Origin: Phoenix dactylifera
Taxonomy: Eukaryota > Streptophyta > Magnoliopsida > Arecales > Arecaceae
Direction of reading: 5' to 3'
DNA length: 64,000 nt
Assembly: GCF_009389715.1 (NCBI RefSeq)
Contig: NC_052401.1
Coordinates: 663,843-727,842 of the forward strand
A program made the position numbers and the translations under genes. The notes below the pieces were generated by a model that was given only the letters and a program-made list of their open reading frames with translations, had not been told where the DNA came from and ran no database searches. The number at the start of each line of letters is the position of its first letter. The stretch's first letter is position 1. Shown piece by piece: positions 21,255-33,660 of the stretch.

Positions 21255-24200
21255 CTAATCAGAAGAAAGTAAAAAATACAAATGTGGCGGTAACTCCACT
21301 GTGGACGTCCAGTGGAGCTCCCCAGAATGTCGTGCAACATGGGAGGCGACCCAGTCAGCAGCCCTGTTCGCCTCCCGGAAAATGTGCACGGCCTGAAACT
21401 CGTCATCTCCCTCGCCAGTCTGCGGGTCTCCCGAATGAGCGGATGTCCGTCTCCATACCTATCAGCACCCCGGATCCAATCTATGACAATGGAGGAATCC
21501 CCCTCAAGGTACAGCCGGCTAGCCCCAAGCACCCGCCGCGCATAGGACATGCCCGCCCAAGCAGCCCACAACTCTGCCGCAACGACCGTGAGCCCCGTCG
21601 TGCCCCAGCCTCCTGCTGCCACCATACTCCCAAAATGGTCCCGGATAACAAATCCAGCCCCTCCCGACCTCCTGTCCGTCGCCACACTACCATCAAAATT
21701 CACTTTAAGATAACCAGGGGGTGGGGGTACCCAAGACACAATGGCAAACCTGGGCGCTAAAACAGCACTGCGGGTATCCCAGATGTCCCTAGTCATCCCA
21801 AGTGAAGACTCGCCAAAGCAAGAGAAAACCTCCCCAGCCTGAAGCACAGCTCTCTCTGCCACCATCCTCGCCGAGAGCCTCCTGCCCTCGAACAAACAGG
21901 CATTCCGGTCCAACCAGATATGGTAGGCCAGGTATGCCCTAATAATGCCCTCCTCCACCAACCTAGGGCTCCGAACCGAAGCCCGCAGTAACTGTATGAA
22001 ATCCTGTGTCGTCCCTACGGAGTGAGGAACAGGCGCTGGCGAAGACCTCCATATCTCTCGAGCCCTGGGGCACTGCAAAAGCACATGCTGAATGGTCTCC
22101 TCCATGTCCGGACACACCACACACTCCTGAGGAACCCTCATGCCCCGCCTGACTAGCACACTCCTGGTGGGAAGGCAGCCCCAGGCCACCTTCCAGATGA
22201 ATAGCGCCACCCGTGGATGAATCCGCATCCTCCAAATCCAGCCTCCCTCCATCCGTCTAGGTGACTCTCTACTGAAGAGGGCGTATAGATCCCTCGCTCG
22301 CACCTGTGATCGGCCCGACGGCACCCATACCAACCTGTCTGACTCCCCCTGAGAAGGCACCGGAAGACCCAAAATCGTCGCAGCCAGCTGCGCCCCAAAC
22401 ACCTCACGTACCAGCCCCTCCCTCCAACCGCCCTCGTCTGGATCCAACAGGTCACTGACCCTCCGGCCCGCAAGACGCACCGAGTCCACCAAGGTCGGCA
22501 TACGACTGATCGGCACTGCAGTCACCCAACAATCCTCCAAGACATCAACGGAGCGACCATCACCTATAGCCCATCTGATCTCCGGTAGAACCCTCCCAGC
22601 TCTGGCGCACATCTCCCGCCATACCAGAGAGTGGCGGCGCCCAGCTCTCACACCAGCAACCAAAGCCCCATACTTGGCCCTCATCAGAGAGGACCACATA
22701 CTATCAGGCTCCAAGACATACCTCGCAGCATGACGAGCCACTAAAGCCTCCCTCCGTACCAACAGTGACTGCACCCCCAAACCTCCATATCTAGTAGGCT
22801 GGCACACCACCTCCCAAGCCAACAGATGAATACCGCCCCTGCCACCTTGCCTCCCCCAGATGAAATTCCTAACCAGCTGCTCAATGGACCTCAAAACTGA
22901 CACTGGAATAAAAGCATGGGAAAGCAAATAAATGGGAATCGAAGAGAGTACCGACCGAGCCAAAGTGACCCTCCCCATCATGGATAATGAGTGCATCTGC
23001 CAGCCCTCCATCCTCTGTCTGACAGTAGCCTCCAGGAAGGAGCAATCACTCCCACGCAGACGCCGGCCTGATAGCGGGATCCCCAAGTATCTCATCACAC
23101 CACCATGCTCCCCCACCCCCAAAATCTCACAGATGGAATGTCTCACCGCCTGCCTAGTAGACGGGCTAAAGCAAACTGCAGATTTCGAGAAATAACCCGT
23201 TGACCAGACATGGCACAGTAATCCAGTAGAATCCTACCCAACGCCATAGCATCTCGACGTGTCGCACGAGCTAACAGCAAACAATCATCCGCAAAGAGCA
23301 AGTGAGAGATCGATGGACCCTCCACCACAGGCCTATAAGCCCCCAACTCCTGAGTAATCACAGACTGACACAACACTCTGGATAGTGCATCCGCGCAGAT
23401 AATAAACAATAAGGGAGATAAGGGACAACCCTGTCGTAGCCCTCCCACAGACACAAAGTAGCGAGAAGGCATACCGTTCACCAGTATGGCAAAGGATGGA
23501 GACCTGACGCAACCCATGATCCACCGAATCCACTCCTCAGGAAAGCCAAACCCCTGCAGTGACTGATGAACAAACTCCCATCGCATCCTGTCATAGGCCC
23601 GCTCCATATCAAGCTTGACTCCCATCAAGCAACTCCTCATCGGGGCCCTCTCCAAGTCGAACATGAACTCCTGAGCAATCATGATATTGTCGGATATGCT
23701 CCGACCTCCTATAAAAGCTCCCTGCTCCGGACTAATCAGCCTCGGTAGAATGCCCCGCATCCTAGTGGCGAGGATCTTCGCCGTAGCCTTGTACACAGTG
23801 GTGCACAGGCTAATCGGTCGAAAGTGCCCCGGCTCTGAAGCATCCCGCCGCTTCGGTATAAGGGTAATGAAAGTACGCTGCCAGTCCGCTGACATCACCG
23901 CTGTGGTAAAAAACTGCTGTATGGCCGCCGTCACATCCTGTCCCACTATCAACCAGTACCTCCGAAAGAATAATGGTGGAAATCCATCCGGCCCTGGCGC
24001 CTTGTCCCCCTCAAGGGACCAGATCGCCTCCCGAATCTCCTCCACCGAAACCGGCCTGATCAAAGCTGCAGTCTCCTCCTCCGACACCCTCGTCGCCGGC
24101 ATCACCATCTCCCCCCGGCCCCCCTCGCCAGCCTGCTCTGTCCACCTCGCTCTAAAATAGCACTCCACAATCCTCCGGATCATAGCCGGGTCATCTGACA

Positions 24201-25364
24201 TCTGGCCATCCTCACTCCTGATTGATCTAATCCTGTTCTAGTTTCTCCTGATCAATGTAGCCTGATGAAAGAATTTTGTGTTACGATCCCCCTCTAAAAT
24301 CCACTGTACTCTGGACTTCTGTCTCCATAGTGTCTCCTGCTGTCTAAGAAGAGAATCATGTAAAGCCAAATGAGATCTCAGATCCCCCATCTCCACCTCA
24401 GATAGCCCCCCCCCTGTGCCTCCCGAGCCTGTAAAGTGGAAATGGCCTCCTCCTCCTCCTCAGTCCTCCTGAAGATGTTCCCCACTTCTTCCCGATTCCA
24501 CCTCTTCAACCTCCTCCTGGTCAACTCTAGCTTGCGAGACACCCGATACATGGCATCACCCCTAACCGGGGATCTCCAAGCCTCCCTCACCATCTCCCAA
24601 GACCTAGGATAACTGAGCCAAATCTTTTCAAACCTGAAAGGGGAGCAGACTGGAATGTGTACCTCGGTACTCACCAACAGTGGACAATGGTCCGAAGCAA
24701 TCCTCGGCAAATGTCTGACATGATAATCTGGAAAGCACTGAACCCACCCAGCTATGGCACAAGCTCTGTCCAATCTCTCCCAGACTCGGGCCCGCCCCTG
24801 CTGATTGTTGCACCATGTAAACCTGGGTCCCGAGAAGCCCAAATCAATCAAACCATTGATTGAGATAAAGTCCTGAAATTCTTTGATCTTCCTATTGAGG
24901 GAAAAAGGATTCCCCCCCATCTTCTCCTGAGAGTCCACAATGCAGTTGAAATCACCTGCCATCAGCATGGGATGGCCATGACTTATCATCTGAGAGGCCT
25001 CCTCCCATAGGGCCCTCCTAACTCTGTAGTCAGTGCTAGCATAAACAGCTGAAAGGACCCAGGGTCTCCTATCAGCCTCCGAAATCACCATGATCACCTC
25101 TTGATTACTGACATGGAAACAATCCAAAGTGCAACACCCCAAACTCCATATTACTATAATACCACCCGACAAACCTTGAGAGTCCACAGCATAGAACCCC
25201 CACGATCTCGGAATCACCCTTCTTGCCTTCTGTACACTGCCACCACACAACCGGGTCTCAAGAAGAATGCAAACATCCGGGTTGTGTTGTTGCACTAACC
25301 TGCGAAAAGCCAGGGCAAACGATGGTTTCCCCGCGCCACGACAATTCCACAGTAAGATCTTCAT
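21255..25364 (-). pseudogene. LINE ORF2: endonuclease, reverse transcriptase, zf-RVT, RNase H (disabled)
   Basis: Starts at ATG 25,364. APE-type endonuclease motifs are visible: LLWNCRGAG, LLETRL, AGDFNCI and ASDHCPLL. A one-base shift in a nine-C run (24,406-24,414) leads into a frame with TAG at 24,238-24,240. The reverse transcriptase follows, with the catalytic FADD box (LLFADDCLLL). Another one-base loss near 23,190 moves into the long C-terminal frame with the zf-RVT motif (CVVCPDMEETIQHVLLQC) and an RNase H domain (NFDGSV, AELWAAW, LEGDSSIVIDWI). A fourth lesion, loss of one T near 21,400, shifts the last ~45 codons; the original stop is probably TAG 21,255-21,257. With only four lesions over 4.1 kb the copy is young but cannot encode an active enzyme. 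Confidence 0.93.
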
Positions 25365-27460
25365 AAATCACCCTTTAATCCCACACAGCCCACACCTCCG
25401 GAGCTGTTACTCTCCCCTACATCCACCTCCATACAACCTACACCTCCAAGAGAATTAGGATTAACTCCCTTCGCCGAAGCCATTAATTGAAGTAAAACTT
25501 GAAGGTGCTGCCCACCACCATTCACTTGTGCCAATTGGCACGCACTCACTGATGTACCCGTGCCATGCTCAACCTGATCCCCACCACAACTTGAAGAATC
25601 CTCCCCCTGCCCATTAACACCGGCCCTTCTTATCACTAAGTCGTATGCACTGCTCCCCTGTGCCGGTTGGCACGCCTGTAGCACTTGCAGATCACTGTCA
25701 ATCGGCTTCACAGCCGACCCCTTCCCCAGTTCTGAAACACCACCGCAGCCATCCGCTCCACTCGCCTGCCCCGCCAGCGACTCCCCCGGATGCAGCTCAG
25801 TCGCCGGCACACCGCCGAGCTCCGACATGCCCACCTCCACCGATGACGACCGGAGCAGCTGGCTTCCCGTGCTCGCGGCTTGCTCACGCCGTTGATCCCC
25901 TTCGACCCCCGCGGGATGCTCGTTCACCATGGGAGGCCGACCACACACCGGTGCTAAAGGCGGAGGTGAACTCCTGCTCCTCCCGCGAAAGCCAGCCGCC
26001 GGCCGCCGCGCCTTCGCTCGGGCCGGCTCCTTCCCCCCAGCTAGAGTCGAAGAAACCCCCTCAGAACAGGCCACAACCGGATCGAACCTGGGCGGGCTTC
26101 TGAACCGCTTCAGCGGGCTCGATCCCGGTCCGCTCGGTCGCAGGCCCCCGCTTGACTTGGGCCGCATTTCTAACCGGCCCAGATTCGGCATCGCCCGGTC
26201 CACGCACTGAGTCACCTCGGCTGACCCAGTGCCCGTTCCGGGTCTACTCTGTTCACCCACCAGCAGACTCGCTCCCGCCTCCGATACGTCCTTCTCCGGC
26301 GTCCTCCGGCGAGCCACCTTGGTCGGTTTCTGCCACCCTTCCAGATCAACCGGAGAGAGTGACGATGTCGACCCAACCTCCATCCTGCTCGGACCAGGGC
26401 CGGGCGACGCCGGCGTCACCCCCTTCTTGACACCCGGACCGGACTTCTCCTTCTTCCTGGGAGCCGAGGAGGTCGTCCCTATCCGATTAGTCACCAGCCA
26501 TGGTCCGAATGCACCCCCCTCCCGGGGCCGGTCTCCCCCTCCCGCGGCTTGCCCGGAGTCCTCCATCACAGCTTTCCCCTTACTCGCCTTCTCATGCCCT
26601 GCTTCAGACCCCGCCAGCTGCGCACCCTCCACCGCCGGAGACCCAAAATCGCAGACCGCCGGCCAGTGACCAACCCGCCCACACAGAGAACACGGGGCTG
26701 GCAGGTTTTCGTATACGAAGCCCTGCCAGAACTTCGAGGCTCCATCGGCCGATCTCCCCAACACCCAAGTCCCCGGCACGAGTGGCGCAGACGCATCCAA
26801 TTCAACCTTCACCCTTGCATACCCATACCTCCGACGATCCTCCGTGAAGCCATCCAACCCCAGGGGGTTACCCGCTCTCGCCGCCACCTTGAAGATTGTG
26901 TTCTTCTTCCAGAAATCCAACGGTAGGCTAGGGAGACGTAGCCACACGACCACCCGCCCTACACCTCCGGCCCCCGTGGAGAAGTTCGGCCGCCACCTCT
27001 CCATTGCGAGGAGCTGACCCGCTACCATCCACGGGCCGGACCGCATTGCCGCCTCCCGGTCCTCTGCGTTGGCGAATCGGATTGCGACAACACCATCCAC
27101 CAGGGAGAAGGCTTCAACGTCGTAACTCAACTTCCCAACTCGCCGGATCTCCTTCGCCACCCACTCCGCCGGAACGGGCCTCCCCACACTCCTCACGAGA
27201 ACTGTGGAGCTTCTCCATTCCGACCGCACTTCTTCCAGTTCCTCCTCCGCAATGTCGACCACCTCCGTGAAACGCTTCTGCAACTCTTCCAGGTCACGGC
27301 CGGACGTCCGATGACTTATCCACGCCGGCTGCCTCGGCGCGCCTCTCGCCACCTCCGCCCACGAAGGCCTCCTAGCTGCCTTCCTTGGGAGAGTACTGTT
27401 TTGCTCCCCCGCCTCTGTCGACTCCACCGGCGCCGACGATCCACCCCCAGCCTCGACCAT
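25361..27460 (-). CDS. LINE ORF1, nucleic-acid-binding protein (699 aa)
   Basis: Open from ATG 27,460 to TGA 25,361; the open frame runs upstream to 27,496 but without another ATG. The N-terminal region has a DUF4283-like block (STVLVRSVGRPVPAEWVAKE, EDREAAMRSGPWMV, WLRLPSLPLDFW), followed by a CX2CX4HX4C zinc knuckle (CSLCGRVGHWPAVC). The remaining ~400 residues are low-complexity, rich in Gly/Ser/Pro, as usual for plant L1 ORF1. The expected role is binding the element RNA to form the transposition particle. The stop overlaps the ORF2 start as ATGA, so ORF2 may be translated by reinitiation. High GC contrasts with the AT-rich host spacer. Confidence 0.88.
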   Translation of the reverse strand: MVEAGGGSSAPVESTEAGEQNSTLPRKAARRPSWAEVARGAPRQPAWISHRTSGRDLEELQKRFTEVVDIAEEELEEVRSEWRSSTVLVRSVGRPVPAEWVAKEIRRVGKLSYDVEAFSLVDGVVAIRFANAEDREAAMRSGPWMVAGQLLAMERWRPNFSTGAGGVGRVVVWLRLPSLPLDFWKKNTIFKVAARAGNPLGLDGFTEDRRRYGYARVKVELDASAPLVPGTWVLGRSADGASKFWQGFVYENLPAPCSLCGRVGHWPAVCDFGSPAVEGAQLAGSEAGHEKASKGKAVMEDSGQAAGGGDRPREGGAFGPWLVTNRIGTTSSAPRKKEKSGPGVKKGVTPASPGPGPSRMEVGSTSSLSPVDLEGWQKPTKVARRRTPEKDVSEAGASLLVGEQSRPGTGTGSAEVTQCVDRAMPNLGRLEMRPKSSGGLRPSGPGSSPLKRFRSPPRFDPVVACSEGVSSTLAGGKEPARAKARRPAAGFRGRSRSSPPPLAPVCGRPPMVNEHPAGVEGDQRREQAASTGSQLLRSSSVEVGMSELGGVPATELHPGESLAGQASGADGCGGVSELGKGSAVKPIDSDLQVLQACQPAQGSSAYDLVIRRAGVNGQGEDSSSCGGDQVEHGTGTSVSACQLAQVNGGGQHLQVLLQLMASAKGVNPNSLGGVGCMEVDVGESNSSGGVGCVGLKGDL

Positions 27461-27499
27461 TTCTCCCCTCCCACACTGTTCGACTAAATGCCCCAAAGA

Positions 27500-27517
27500 T
27501 CTGCTTCCCGTTCTTTT
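27500..27517. repeat. LINE target-site duplication, 5' side
   Basis: Second copy of the 18-bp duplication; unit sequence resumes immediately after it. Confidence 0.95.
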
Positions 27518-28513
27518 GTCTATTTAAAAGCGCCCGGGTTGGTGGGGGTGAAACTTTCCTCATGATCTTTACCTGAGGAAGGGCATGGCTTGGGAGTTGG
27601 GAATGCAAGTAACACTTGGATTGTTTTTTTCTCTAAAATAAATATTTCGTACCCTTCAAATGCGGCCATATCCAAAAATAAAATAAAATAAAATAAAAAA
27701 TAGTAGAGTACTCTAGGCAGCTTTTTTTTTTTTTTTTTTTTTAACCCACAGGATATTTTTGGAGTGGTTGGCATAGAAGGCTCACCTCTATTAACTACCG
27801 GCTAAAATAAGAATAAAAAAACACTGAATTTTTTTTAAAAAAATGTCAAGAAATATACTTTTGACTTGGTATTAGGTAAGATGGGTCTCAAATTGGTAAT
27901 CTGGTCATAAATCAAGTCTGAACTTTTAAGTTCAGATCTTTCCTTGTATGAAACCAATTAATCTGATTGAGAGCCATAGTCTTTGGAGCTCTGGAGGATC
28001 AAGTATAGGCCTATTTTGCACCACTAATACATGACTTCTTAGGAAGACAATGGAGACAGCATTTTGCCATTAACTTGGAAGATTTTCTGATGGTATGAAT
28101 TCTTATACTTAAATCAAGCCTAAATTAGATCCTTTAGGCATATCAGCATTCTCGTACATGGCCCACTCAGCTACCTTTCGAAAGCTTAAATTCTAGACAA
28201 AGCTAGCTTTCCTGAGAAAGTCGATAGACATGACTTGGTTGCCCAACGAATATAAGTATGGAGCAAGAATCGGAGTCCTTCCATAGTAAAATTGTTTAAA
28301 GGTTGTCTTTTTTCTGAAGGGTAATGGAGGAAGTGAATCGCTTTCCCCAGATTTATTGAGATGGTAATAAAAGAAGACAAAGCTTGTAGATATATACAGA
28401 GTTAAGGCATGAGAAGAATATGAGTGCAGAGGGTAGCCTGCTCCTTTCAGTCTGCGTCAAGGGTAACAAGTGGTTCAATAGCAATCTATAGCTGTCAAGT
28501 AACCTCGGTGCAC
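27518..28513. other. Unit 2 spacer between LINE and Copia insertions
   Basis: Collinear with 8,528-9,514 in unit 1. Contains an (AAAAT)n tract and a poly-T run longer than in unit 1 (near 27,722-27,742). No gene seen. Confidence 0.7.
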
Positions 28514-28518
28514 AGATT

Positions 28519-28987
28519 TGTTAAACATAAATAATAACATGCTAAGATTTAGAATCACAATAATGCCGTATTCAAGTTTGAGAGATATACCTGCGGAAGA
28601 CATATTGAATACGTTCTTCAATCACCTGAAATAATAGCGGCTGGATCTTTCCTTCCTTGCTCCTCACAAAAGATAGCCGTCAATGGGGCAAGCTATCAAC
28701 CATATGGAGAGGAGAGGGGGACCTAGCCTATATATAGGAAACATAGAGGAGCCTTCCCATTAAAGGCTCCAAAACCCTAATTGGGTTTCCTGGCCTACAT
28801 ACCAAAAGTACCACAATAAATAGGACTCAATCCTATACATCCAAGGTGCACCAAAGCCCATAAAACAAAATGATCACACATCATATTGGGCTTAACCATA
28901 GTACCATTCTGAGCCATACGTCTAACCCGTTTTATAAAACAAAAATACGCAATCAGTGTAAGCCCATATTTTGAAATTATTCTAACA
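28519..28987 (-). repeat. Copia 3' LTR (left)
   Basis: 469 bp. Four substitutions and no gaps were found against the other LTR (about 99.1% identity). A TATA-like CTATATATAGG lies near 28,727-28,737 on the minus strand. Confidence 0.95.
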
Positions 28988-28998
28988 TTCTCCTACTT
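28988..28998 (-). promoter_or_regulatory. Copia polypurine tract
   Basis: The minus strand reads AAGTAGGAGAA directly before the 3' LTR; expected primer for plus-strand DNA synthesis. Confidence 0.6.
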
Positions 28999-29583
28999 GG
29001 GCGAACACGGATTGTCATATTAATTTAAAAACTTTGTTGTGAAAACGACTCTCGGGTTAGACTACAAAAGTGGCCACACATATAGCCCAAATAATAATCA
29101 TCTTGGATACATGATCCGGTCCAACAAGAACATCAACATTGAGCATGGAAGTCGTTACACCATTTAATCGATGTAAGACCACTCCATAGCTACAATTGCT
29201 AACATCCTTATCGACATGGATCCCCATCCTCCAACCAATGTGGTAGTATGTAGTATGAAATTAGCACCAAAATGTGATCAAAGGTGTGCTAATTCATATC
29301 GGTCCTCATAAATGCTTCAAAAGAAGCCATATGTCTCAAAAGAGACTCACATCATGTCTTTATGCATTATATCTCGAGATCAAAATGATATCATAATAAA
29401 AGACATACGTGCAAATCATGCTCAAACATAATTATAATTTCTGTGTACAAAATACAGAATTATAAATAGGGAGATAAATATTTTTATAATTGGAAAAGGC
29501 TGTACCCGAAGCATATGGGTTGCCTACGTACCTCGTAAAGAGGATCAAGCCAAAACGTAGTTCTTTTACATAAATAACTCCCA

Positions 29584-32500
29584 CTAACCCAAAATATCAA
29601 AAGTTTCCACAATGCCCATATTAACAATATGTGTCTTAAAGACTTTCGGTGCGAGTCCTTTAGTCAATGGGTCTGCAATCATTACCTCTGTATTTATATG
29701 CTCTATTTTTGTCTGCCCTTCTTTAACTTTATCTCTGACTACCAAGTACTTGATGTCTATATGCTTAGAGCCACCAGAACTCTTGTTATTCTTTGAAAAG
29801 AACACCGCTGCACTATTATCACAGTAGATGGTAATTGGTCTCGAGATGGAATCAACAACTTTTAGTCCAGAAATAAAATTCCTTAACCAAATGGCTTGGA
29901 CCGTAGCTCCATAACATGCCACAAATTCAGCCTGCATAGTAGAAGAAGCCACTAGAGTTTGCTTAACGCTTTTCCAAGAAATAGCACCACCAGCCATCAT
30001 AAAAATATAACCTGAAGTTGACTTCAGATCATCTTGACATCCTGCAAAATCAGAATCTGAGTAGCCTACCACCTCAAGATGATCTGTACGCTGAAAGGTA
30101 AGCATATAACCTTCAGTCTTTTTCAAATATCTCATAACTTTCTTAGCTGCTTTCCAATGCTCATGTCCTGGATTCGATTGAAATCTACTAAGGACGCTTA
30201 CTGCATAGGCTATGTCAGGTCTAGTGCAAACTTGAGCATACATCAAGCTCCCTACAGCACTTGCATAGGGTATGTTCTTCAAAGATTCTCTTTCAAGTTC
30301 ATTTCTTGGACACTGGGCTTTGCTAAACTTATCCCCTTTTACTATAGGTACATCACCGGGTGCACAGTTTTGCATATTGAATCTCTCTAGGATGCATCGT
30401 ATGTATGTCTTCTGTGAAAGTCCCAACAAGCCACGGTCTCTATCACGCTGTATCTCAATTCCAAGTACAAAGAAAACTTCTCCAAGATCTTTCATTTCAA
30501 AATTAGCAGATAACATTTTCTTTGTCTCATGAAGTAACCCTAGGTCACTGCTGGCAAGTAAAATATCATCCACATACAAAACAAGAAAAATGAATTTTCT
30601 CCCACTGATCTTGAGATAAATGCATTGGTCCACTGTATTTTCAACAAAACCAAGAGAAGTCACAACTTCATCAAATTTCAAATACCATTGTCGGGATGCT
30701 TGCTTGAGCCAATATATGGATTTGTTCAACTTACACACTAAATTTTTCTTTTCCTCTACGACAAAACCTTCAGGTTGCCTCATGTAAACTTCTTCATAGA
30801 GATCTCCATTTAAAAACGCTGTCTTAACATCCATTTGATGAAGCTCCAAATTATAGTGTGCTACAAGTGCCATGATAATTCTAAAGGAATCCTTGGATGA
30901 AACCGGTGAAAAAGTCTCATTATAGTCAATGCCCTCTCGCTGAGTGAACCCTTTGGCAACCAGTCTAGCCTTTTGTCGTTCAACATCCCCTTTTGAGTCT
31001 AACTTGGATTTGTAAACCCATTTGCAACCTATGGCCTTAACATGTGGTGGAAGTTCAAGAAGTTCCCAAACTTTATTTCTCTTCATAGAAAGCATTTCAT
31101 CTTCCATGGCATTCAGCCATTTATCTGAGTCAGGTCTTGCTAATGCTTCATTAAAAGAAACAGGATCAATATTATGCCCAATATTAAAATCACTCTCCAG
31201 TAAGTAGACAATATAGTCATTAGGCAAGGCAGACCTTCTTTCCCTTTGTGATCTCCTAACTTGTGGTTCAGAAAATGACTCTACTGGTGTTGGAGGAGGA
31301 ACGTGAAGTTATTCTTGATGCTCAGGTTCTTCATTAACTATTGTAATTGGCTGAGAAATAACTTTTTCTTGTACAACGGGAATCGAAACCACAACTTGAT
31401 CCGGTTCAGCAAAAAATTTATTTAACACGGAGCTCTCACTATTACCAACATCATTTTCTAAAAATTTTGCTGTAATGGACTCAACAATTCTGGTGCCACG
31501 ATTAGGACAATAGAACTTGTAGCCTTTTGATCTATCTGGATACCCAATGAAAAAACCAGGTATGGATTTGGGGTCTAATTTCTTTTCATGAGGATTATAA
31601 ATCCTAATCTCAGCTGGGCAGCCCCAAACTTTAAAATGGGCTAAACTGGGTTTACGACCTGTCCACAATTCAAAAGGAGTTTTCTCAACAGCTTTACTAG
31701 GAACCCTGTTCAGAATGTACATGGCAGATTTCAATGCTTCACCCCATAAGAATTCTGGCAAATTTGTTCTCCTCATCATGCTCCTGACCATATCTTTTAG
31801 AGTCCGATTACACCTTTCAGAAACACCATTTTGCTCAGGTGTTCCTGGCATTGTGTATTGAGGGACTATCCCACTTTGCTGTAAAAATCTTGCAAAATCA
31901 CCCATGTTCTGACCAGACTCGTCATACTTACCATAGTATTCACCACCACGGTCAGATCTTACAACTTTAATACTTTTCCCACATTGTTTTTCAACTTCCA
32001 TTTTAAATATCTTGAATTTTTCAAGAGCGAGGGATTTATCATTAATTAAGTAAACATAACCATAACGCAAGAAATCATCAATGAAGGTTATAAAATATTT
32101 GTTCCCACATATAGTAGAAAGTAACGGTCCACTAATATCAGTGTGAATTAGATCCAAAAGACCATCGCTTCTAGTGGATCCCTTTCTTGTAGTTTTAGTC
32201 AGCTTTCCTCTTATGCAATCTATGCAAGTGTCAAAGTCCGAAAAATTCAGAGAGGGTAGAATCTCAACTTTCATCAATCTCTCCATTCGCTCTCTTGAAA
32301 TGTGCCCTAAACGCTTATGCCATAATATAGAGGATGATTCACTAATTAAAGCCCTTTTCTTTCCAACTTTAGTAACACAAGAGACTTCATCAATTGGAGC
32401 CAAAATCAATTTGTATAAACCATCACACAAAATGCCATGTCCAACCATACGAGAGTCATAAAATAGTTCAATCATTCCATTACTAAATTTAAAAGAAAAT

Positions 32501-33660
32501 CCAGACTGATCAAGCTTTGACACAGAAATTAAATTCCGTCTCATCGTCGGTACAAAAAACATATTTTCCAAAATAAGAGAAAAACCAGACTCCAAGGATA
32601 ACTTCACTGCTCCGATAAACTCAACTTTAACTTGAACTCCATTTCCAACGCATAGGTTCACTTCATTCTCACTTGGCCTCCGTCTCCTTATTAATCCCTG
32701 TAAGGAATTAGTGATATGAATACTTGCACCAGAGTCTATCCACCAAGAATTTAAAGGCACATCTATCAAATAAGACTCAAAACAAACCAAAACCAAGGAG
32801 ATACCTGATGAAGTCTTCTTCTTCTCCAACCAAGCCTTAAACTTAAGGCAATCCTTCTGCCAATGACCCTTCTTTTTGCAGAATTTACATTTGTCATTCT
32901 TTTTCATAATTCCTTTAGGACCACCAGAAGTCTGCCCACCAGACCCTTTGTTCTGCTGATTGTAGTGAGATTTGTTGCCCTTATGGAACTTGCCCTTACG
33001 ATTATGAGAAGACCTCTTATTTTGAGAAGGCTGATGGGTCAGTTGCACAGTTTCAACAGTCTCACGACGTATTCTATACTCCTCTTGGGCACACACAGCA
33101 ATCAAATCATTCAAATCCCATTTGTCACGCTGGGCATTATAAGCAACTTTAAGCTGATTAAACTGGCTAGGAAGGCTATTAAGAATATGATAGATAAGAA
33201 AAGGCTCTGCAATGGGAACTTTGAGGGCTTCCAATTTAGAACTTATGTGCAGCATTTTCATGATGTACTCCCTAACTCCACAAACACCATCATATTTCAT
33301 ATTCATAAATTTATCCATCAGGTCCCCAGTCTCAGCCTTATCGGACTCAACAAATCGCTGTCCTATAGCATCCAAAAAATTCTTAGCATTGTCGTGGTCC
33401 GGTATAGCACCCATAATGGAATCAGATATGGAACGCTTGATAATCTTCAAACATAGCCTGTTAGCTCTTTCCCATTTGACATACTCAGCCTTGTATTCGA
33501 TAGTGCTCTTATCTGTTGGTTTTGAAGGCTGCTCCTCCAAAGCAAAATCTAAACCCAAGAGACCCAGTGCTATTTCTATGTCTCGTTTCCATCTCACATA
33601 ATTATTTCCAGGTAAGGTTTGAACGGCAGACAATTGGCTTGATAGGGAAGAGGCATTCAA
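29584..33660 (-). pseudogene. Copia gag-pol polyprotein, one internal stop
   Basis: A frame of about 1,358 codons, broken only by TAA at 31,309-31,311 (codons on both sides stay in register, 2,433 nt apart). Visible in order: gag core ([18 protein letters not shown]), CCHC knuckle ([14 protein letters not shown]), aspartic protease ([11 protein letters not shown]), pre-integrase LWHKRLGH, integrase core with HTDISGP, SDRGGEY and EQNGVSER, reverse transcriptase (GCKWVYKSKLD, QMDVKTAFLNGDLYEEVYM, YVDDILLAS), RNase H (YSDSDFAGC, STMQAEFVAC, HIDIKYLVVRDKV). The stop falls in the linker between integrase and reverse transcriptase. No ATG stands at the gag start: the codon is TTG, and an in-frame TAA lies nine codons upstream of it. 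Confidence 0.95.

Larger units (their letters stand above)
21195..27499 (-). mobile_element. L1-type non-LTR retrotransposon (LINE), near full length, 6.3 kb
   Basis: Minus-strand element with a poly-A tail (T run 21,191-21,209 on the plus strand) and an exact 18-bp target duplication. Order on the minus strand: very short leader, ORF1 (DUF4283-like domain plus CCHC knuckle), ORF2 (endonuclease, reverse transcriptase, zf-RVT, RNase H), short 3' UTR, poly-A. Only 39 bp precede the ORF1 start, so the extreme 5' end may be truncated. ORF1 is open but ORF2 carries three frameshifts and one stop. It is absent from unit 1 and thus younger than the duplication. Confidence 0.96.

Noticed and set aside
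25645-27270. Pro/Ser-rich plus-strand frames across the LINE
   Set aside because: They are antisense shadows of LINE ORF1, which has recognisable domains on the minus strand.
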